Assembly: GCF_965363235.1 (NCBI RefSeq)
Contig: NC_134841.1
Location: 36,671,440-36,735,439 of the forward strand
Source: Mytilus galloprovincialis
Taxonomy: Eukaryota > Mollusca > Bivalvia > Mytilida > Mytilidae
Length of the DNA: 64,000 nt
Reading direction: 5' to 3'
The position numbers and the translations under genes are program-made. Positions within the stretch are counted from its first letter, which is position 1. Every line of letters starts with the position of its first letter. This document shows, piece by piece, positions 58,421-64,000 of the stretch. The notes under the pieces were generated by a model, which saw nothing but the letters and a program-made list of their open reading frames with translations, ran no database searches and was not told the origin of the DNA.

Positions 58421-61400
58421 ATGCATATATTGAGCCTATCATATCTGTTTTATAGTCTGCTATTTGTATATAGAGGTAAATTTAAATTATTAATCTGATA
58501 TGGGATATATGTAAGAGTTGTATTTTATTTCCAACTTATTTTACGATAAAAAGAATCTTCAAAAAGTGTATAAAATTACTAAAAATTCTTATCGGTGTAA
58601 GGACATCACATGTAAATATAAATCAACATGCAGACATCTTGTACATTCAAGTATTTTTCATCAAATCTTTTATTGATATATTACATGAAAAGTTAAGCAA
58701 ACAATAGTAGTAATTTCATTAATTTCAAGTTATACTATCTCTAAGGCTATAAAGGCGTCCTGAAATAAGAATTGCCGCAAACTGTCTCTTGTCTGAAAGA
58801 CCATCAATGATCAGTTGCTCGCTATTTCGAATGCATAATAAAAAAAAAAAGGAATATTCAAACGAAATTTAAAAAAGGGACAATACATAAAACAGACAAG
58901 ACTAAACGCTATCTATAGCTATCAAGGGGACATCAAGGCAAGCATTTTTCGAAATTTTATGGCAAGCCGAACCCTAATTATATGACAATACATACAAATA
59001 ACATTTAAACAATGATATCATGTAATTGCAATGGTATTATTCTGTTAGTTCCTAGATGGTAAAATGGTCTCAGAAAATAAAAAACTTTCTCCATTACAAC
59101 TGTTAATGAACTTAAAGTAGAACACTTGAAGAAAAAGGGATACATATTTAAAAATTTTGAGTCGAAGTATTTTCAAAAGTTGAAAATATTTGATTCTAAA
59201 AGCTTGCTTTTGCTTAAGTTTTCCTTACTGCTGTATTTACGGTGTGAATATTAATAAGCAAGTTAGGTTTAGACCTGCAATTCTGATTTCATAATGTGCA
59301 TTACATATCTTTACTACAACCTATTCTTAACATGTTAAAATATTAATTTTTCAATTTGTTTAACAGAATATATAAATAACTGTGACGGAAATCGAAACCG
59401 CACTATATCTCGTATTACTCGTCATTTTGGTAAATGCTGTCTTTATCTAAAAAAATGGACTTCTGTAGAAAACCTTTGTTGCAATTACAGGTTTTTAACT
59501 ATGGTCTAATTTGTCATGCTTGTTGGATCTGCCAATAAATCAACATGGTAGGTTCATTCCACATTTATCGTTAAATGGGGTTTAAAAATAGTATTTACCG
59601 ATCAAAAATTATAATGAACTTATGTACATATAAACATTATCCTTTCATCAGCTTCAGTTGAAAGAGAATAGCCTGTTTACTACATCAAACAATGTTTTAA
59701 TGTGCAATTTGTAAAATGTGAAGTTATATTTGTAAAAATGCCTTTGCCTTACCAAAATCTGGAAATCATCGCATTGCAATTGTTACAGGCCTAGGGGTGA
59801 ATCAGTCAAAAGTACGATTTACATTCTTTGAATACTCTGAAAATGACATGTGATTCAGCATACAGGGGTTATAAATTCGGAAATGCTTAACATATGAAAA
59901 TCGTTGTAAAGATATCTTTTCTTTTCATAGTGGGCGTTTACGGAAGTTCCGACAGTTCAACCATGTCTAAAATAGTTTTTAACCAAACGATTCTCCAAAA
60001 TCATACACTTGGCTGTACAGAAAATGAAATAAAAACATTATCATGTTTGAATGGAGGATCTTGTTTTGTTGTATACATAGATGACAGAACAGTGCAATGT
60101 GCGTGAGTATCTTAAATATATATTTCAGTATACTTTTTTTAGTTTTCCAATTACACTAATATATCTTATTTTTCTAATTTATAAAAATATTAAGCATACG
60201 AAGAAGTGAGTCAAAAAAAAAAAAAAAAAAAAAACTCGCCCTGTAGCTAACGTTTTAGTGCATTCACAAATATCATGGTAGGTTATTTTCGCATAAATAA
60301 ATACACGCGAATATAAATATTGATTAAAGGCATATACAAAAGGAAAATCACAAAAATACTGAACTCCAAGGAAAATTCAAAATGGAAAGTCCCATATCAA
60401 ATTGCAAAATCAAAAGCTCAAAAACATCAAACACACCAAACGAATGGAAAACAACTATCACATTCCTGACTTGGAAGTGGATGGTGAAGTTGAAATCATC
60501 CCTTCGTAAATTTTACGGACGCCATCACGAGTTGGTTGACCGTTATGGAATAACCGTTTCACAAATGATATCGGATATGTTCCTTACGTCGTAACTACAA
60601 TCCCCTTCCCTTTCATGAATATGACCTACCGAATTAGACTATTTACCGGATTTGTAATCACATAAGCAACACGACGGGTGCCACATGTGGAGCAGGATCT
60701 GCTTACCCTTCCGGAGCACCTGAGATCACCCCTAGTTTTTGGTGGGGTTCGTGTTGTTTATTCTTTAGTTTTCTATGTTGTGTCGTGTGTATTATTGTTT
60801 TTCTGTTTGTCTTTTTTATTTTTAGCCATGGCGTTGTCAGTTTATTTTAGATTTATGAGTTTGACTGTCCCTTTGGTATCTTTCGTCCCTCTTTTGGAAC
60901 AGGCATTTTCTTATGTAGAAAACCCATTAAAAAAATATAATATGCATGTTCACTATGGTTACCTTACATAACTTCAATTGAACTGTGAAATTGTTAAAAC
61001 AACACTACATATCCACACAGAAACATTGAAAAAAAAGAGATTAACGAGAACAACTTCAAACTAAGCCAAAACATCAAAAATAGGATTCGTTTATTGCGTA
61101 ACTAACAACTAAATCGGATAATTACAGCCATCGAACAGATGACCGATATGATTACTAAATAAACTTTGTTTATATTGTTTCATAATGTTAAGCAAATAAA
61201 GAACTTATTCATGAACATTCAATGTTTTATGTCCGCTATTAATGTTATACATTTTTTTTAAATACCGCAAAATTAAAAAAAAAAACACTAAAAAAGTACA
61301 TATCAGTTTCGGATTTGGGAAGTTTATCAACAAGTATGTATTCTATACTTAATATTTATTGATCATATATAAGTTACATTTCTTGTTTCAGATGTTACAC

Positions 61401-62370
61401 ACAGTATATTGGTTACCGTTGTGAGATGATAGACCGGAATATTACGTTAAAATCATCTGAAAGTACCGGTAAGATTTTTTTTCAGTTGTTACTGTAAATA
61501 TTTTTTAGAATAAATGGATATAAATAAATTTCTCGCTGTATATAAATTATAATATAAATCGAAATATACTTGAATATATGTATTTACATTTTGTTACTAT
61601 ATAAATTGCGTTTTGTTTTTTATTAGAAGAGAAAGACATCGAAAATAGACATATTCCAGGTATAACAGCAGGAGTGGTCGCTGTATTTATTGTTGTTTTG
61701 GCAATTATACTCATACGAAGAATTGAAAGAAAGAGTAGGTTAGTGTTTTTTTTTGTAAAACAAGGACACCTTTGTCACGTTTACTTTCAACTGAAATGTG
61801 CATTGAATTCGTAAAGATTAAGGTACATTGTTTGGCGTTTTATCCTTCATATTCACCTAAAATAAAAAAAAATGTATAAATCTCGTTCGGCCATGATGTT
61901 CTAAAACTGAAGAATACAAGTTTTGTTTTGTTGATTATATAATTCGATTCGGACGTCTTTTGTAAGATTTCAGCAGAGTTTGTCAGATTTTTCACCAAAA
62001 AAAACCAGATTAATTTCATGCACCTCAACATTAGACAGACGTTTGAAGGACAGACCGTTAAGTTAAATTTGTTCTAAATTTATAATTTCATCTGATGAAA
62101 GATTTTTTACAATTTTTAAACACTAAATTGTTAACTTCAGTCGATTGAATTATTTCGTAATTTCAAGATTTTAACTGATCTGATAATAAAGGACGCTCAA
62201 ATTCATGCTTAATTATCAAAAATCTATAAAATGTGCCATAAATCGTCTCAAATGGAAGTGGCTACATTCGTGTTCTATGTCATCTTTTATGTATAGTAAG
62301 TAATATCACTAAATACAACATATATTTACATATTAGGAGTAAACACAAGTGCAGCACCTTCGGTTTTTAA
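58421..62370 (+). CDS. EGF gene 3: ErbB-ligand-like single-pass membrane precursor
   Basis: Exons: 58421-58475 (signal peptide MHILSLSYLFYSLLFVYRG), 59931-60102, 61392-61468, 61627-61738 (transmembrane) and, less surely, 62337-62370 (TAA); 149 residues. The EGF domain keeps C-x9-C-x5-C-x11-C-x-C-x8-C with LNGGSC and YIGYRC, and again splits in phase 2 between cysteines 4 and 5. Exon 1 is 55 bp as in genes 1 and 2. The helix AGVVAVFIVVLAIILI is followed by RRIERKS. The last exon adds only eleven or so residues, but AATAAA at 62424, 54 bases after its stop, supports it; other acceptors downstream (63044, 63077) could give alternative tails. A second in-frame ATG directly upstream of exon 2 is described among the findings. 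No 5' untranslated exon could be fixed, though intron sequence near 57465 resembles 46590 of gene 2. Confidence 0.8.
58740..58990. other. Intron of EGF gene 3, possible repeat remnant
   Basis: A stretch of mixed composition with an A-run at about 58842 and phrases such as GACAAGACTAAACGCTATC; it looks like an old interspersed repeat, but no second copy was found in the window. Confidence 0.25.
59367..59509 (+). other. Candidate alternative terminal exon encoding a Cys-rich peptide
   Basis: After an acceptor (AACAG, 59362-59366) the frame in the phase left by exon 1 (phase 1) stays open for 47 codons to TAA 59507-59509. It contains five cysteines, in the order C, CC, CC (GKCCLYLKKW, ENLCCNYR). 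AATAAA follows at 59534. Joined to the exon-1 signal peptide it would give a secreted peptide of about 65 residues instead of the membrane growth factor. No family is recognised, and open frames of this length also occur by chance in the matching intron of gene 1. Confidence 0.2.
60470..60905 (+). mobile_element. Remnant of a second Penelope-like family (3' end and tail)
   Basis: The frame contains LRKFYGRHHELVDRYGITVS, resembling the region just after the catalytic core of Penelope-like reverse transcriptases. The tail has CTTACCCTTCCGGAGCACC and GGTGGGGTTCGTGTTG. A matching inverted copy is at 33727-34140. In intron 2 of EGF gene 3. Confidence 0.5.
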
Positions 62371-62423
62371 GAATAGTACAAACACGTTCAGATGAAGGAC
62401 TACCTTGTGCAATGACGAAATAT

Positions 62424-62429
62424 AATAAA
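62424..62429 (+). terminator. Poly(A) signal of EGF gene 3
   Basis: AATAAA 54 bases after the proposed TAA stop at 62368-62370. Confidence 0.45.
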
Positions 62430-62839
62430 TGACACATTGCAGAATACATATATTTAAACATGGGAAAACTGTTAAACTTAACGCCAATGTTAGTGTCGAT
62501 TTTCAAAGACCTCCCAGTAATTTGATAATCTTGAATGATAGATTTGTTCTAAAAGAAAAGTAAACTAACATTTAACGGATCTAAATTTGCAAGCTCTAAG
62601 ATTATCGCCGTAAAAAATGATGTGATATATACGATTTGTTATAAAATTACTACAGAAAAAGATAAACTTTGAAACAAAACAATGTTTCATCACCCTTTGA
62701 AAATGTATTAAACGTCCTATACTTGTATTAACCTAACTGTAAAGTGTGATTTATGTATTTGCTATCTAGAAAGATCTAGAAAGTCAATGCGTCTCTCTTC
62801 TGAACTGGGGCATTGAGGAACAGGCATAGATTACATAAG

Positions 62840-63005
62840 CCGTATTTGGCACAACTTTTTGGAATTTTGGATCCTCAATCCTCTTCAACTTTGTACTTGT
62901 TTGGCTTAATAAATACGTTGATTTGAGCGTCACTGATGAGCCTTATAAAGACGAAACGCGCGTCTGGCGTACTAAATTATAATCCTGGTACCTTTGATAA
63001 CCAAT
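62840..63005 (-). repeat. Interspersed repeat family B copy
   Basis: GCCGTATTTGGCACAACTTT, GGAATTTTGGATCCTCAATC, ACGAAACGCGCGTCTGGCGT and CCTGGTACCTTTGATAAC. Very close to 41800-41965. Confidence 0.85.
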
Positions 63006-63095
63006 TAGCATACCACTGACGTTTCACAGAATTTTGTTTTGTAGAAAAATAATTACATATTCTAATTTTTTTTGGTAGTGAGGGTAATGGATCAG

Positions 63096-63220
63096 AAACA
63101 ACAAACATGGTTTGAATCACTACCAACACACAAATGGTTTGAATCACTACCAACAACAAAAATGGTTGGAATCACTACCAACAACGAAAATAATTTGAAT
63201 CACTTCCACAAAAACAACTT
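63096..63220 (+). repeat. Short tandem repeat, unit 27-28 bp
   Basis: GGTTTGAATCACTACCAACA recurs at 63109 and 63136, then with changes at 63164 and about 63192 (four units). Confidence 0.85.
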
Positions 63221-63229
63221 ATGATAATA

Positions 63230-63925
63230 GACAAATGACTGTATTCATTCACTTTTCATTAATTTGATTTCATTACGATTGCTTTGTACTCATAGCAAGT
63301 GTTAATTCGCTATCTTTAAATGAGACAGCTTTTGTTGGAATATCAAAACTGAAGTTTTGTGGAGTGGAAGAAAAGCATAAATATAAGAAAACATTAAATT
63401 CTATATATTGCAATTATGAGTTATTAAATCTTGAGGTCAGCATCAAGCCTGTATTCATTGTACGCCCAATGTTTAATTTCAAAACTGTATCTTAATTTGG
63501 TTTACACATGTATGTGAAGCAATATTTTGATGTATTATGCAACAATTTTTGGTATGAAAGAATTACTATGAGCAATGATGTGTGTATGTTGTGATAACAT
63601 ATACATTTATTTTATCATCTTAGCGTTGTTTTGTACTAATGAATACATTTATATAAAATGCACGACTGTTTTCGTGAAGATGATTATACTTGCTCTGGTA
63701 TCTTTTTCATAAACATTTAATCGTACTCAAAAAGCTTAAACTTAAACAATAAGCTACATCAGATACTTTAAGCATGACAGTTGACTATAATAATGTAATA
63801 GATCAGTAAAATCTGATAATAAATCTAACGTATTCTCCTCACTTCCTGGAAGAAAAAAACAAATTTATGAAATATGGAACATTTATATCAAAGTTGCAAT
63901 GCCGTTGGTTTACATCGTGTTGATA
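63230..63925. other. Downstream flank, no gene seen
   Basis: AT-rich, no repeat family or coding stretch recognised. Confidence 0.4.
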
Positions 63926-63929
63926 TAGA

Positions 63930-64000
63930 CCTTTTATTTTAAGAGCCTAAAGACCCAAGTTCACTCCTTTTATTTTGAGAGCCTAAAACCCCAGGTTCAC
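63930..64000. repeat. 36-bp tandem duplication at the window edge
   Basis: CCTTTTATTTTAAGAGCCTA (63930) and CCTTTTATTTTGAGAGCCTA (63966) begin two successive units; the array may continue beyond the window. Confidence 0.8.

Overview
This is a eukaryotic, AT-rich, intron-rich window. The protein-coding exons and the repeat families point to a bivalve mollusc, most likely a mussel (Mytilus-type). That identification is inference from recalled repeat families and gene content. No tRNA, rRNA, CRISPR or prokaryotic operon signal was seen.

Region 1 (about 2.4-21.8 kb, + strand) holds the 3' half of CTC1, the large subunit of the CST telomere-maintenance complex. I could join nine exons with matching splice phases into about 744 C-terminal residues; the 5' half should lie upstream of the window. 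Its introns carry many repeats: a 170-bp tandem repeat just upstream, two foldback elements, a three-unit 503-bp tandem element, several short non-autonomous DNA transposons with TTA/TAA target duplications, and a 15-copy, 64-bp minisatellite that grew inside a retroelement tail. One CTC1 intron hosts, on the opposite strand, an intronless F-box/leucine-rich-repeat gene (15.5-17.5 kb). A single in-frame TGA interrupts it exactly where its leucine-rich repeats carry a conserved cysteine.

Region 2 (about 26.8-62.4 kb, + strand) is a head-to-tail cluster of three paralogous genes. Each encodes a small single-pass membrane protein with a signal peptide, one EGF domain, one transmembrane helix and a short basic tail. 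In all three the EGF domain is split by a phase-2 intron between cysteines 4 and 5, as in ErbB-receptor ligands (EGF, TGF-alpha and neuregulin families). Exon lengths and phases are nearly identical, and parts of the first introns and of the 5' exons still align between copies 1 and 2, so these are tandem duplicates.

The cluster is riddled with mobile DNA: a nearly full-length Penelope-like reverse-transcriptase gene (27.3-29.9 kb, minus strand) with 5'-truncated relatives, remnants of a second Penelope-like family, a decayed Tc1/mariner element with intact ends and TA duplication (42.5-43.8 kb), further foldback and Harbinger-like elements, and several short interspersed families. Some insertions touch exon edges, including the exon-2 acceptor of the second EGF gene and two CTC1 splice sites.

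Most of the remaining sequence is intronic or intergenic with no recognisable gene.
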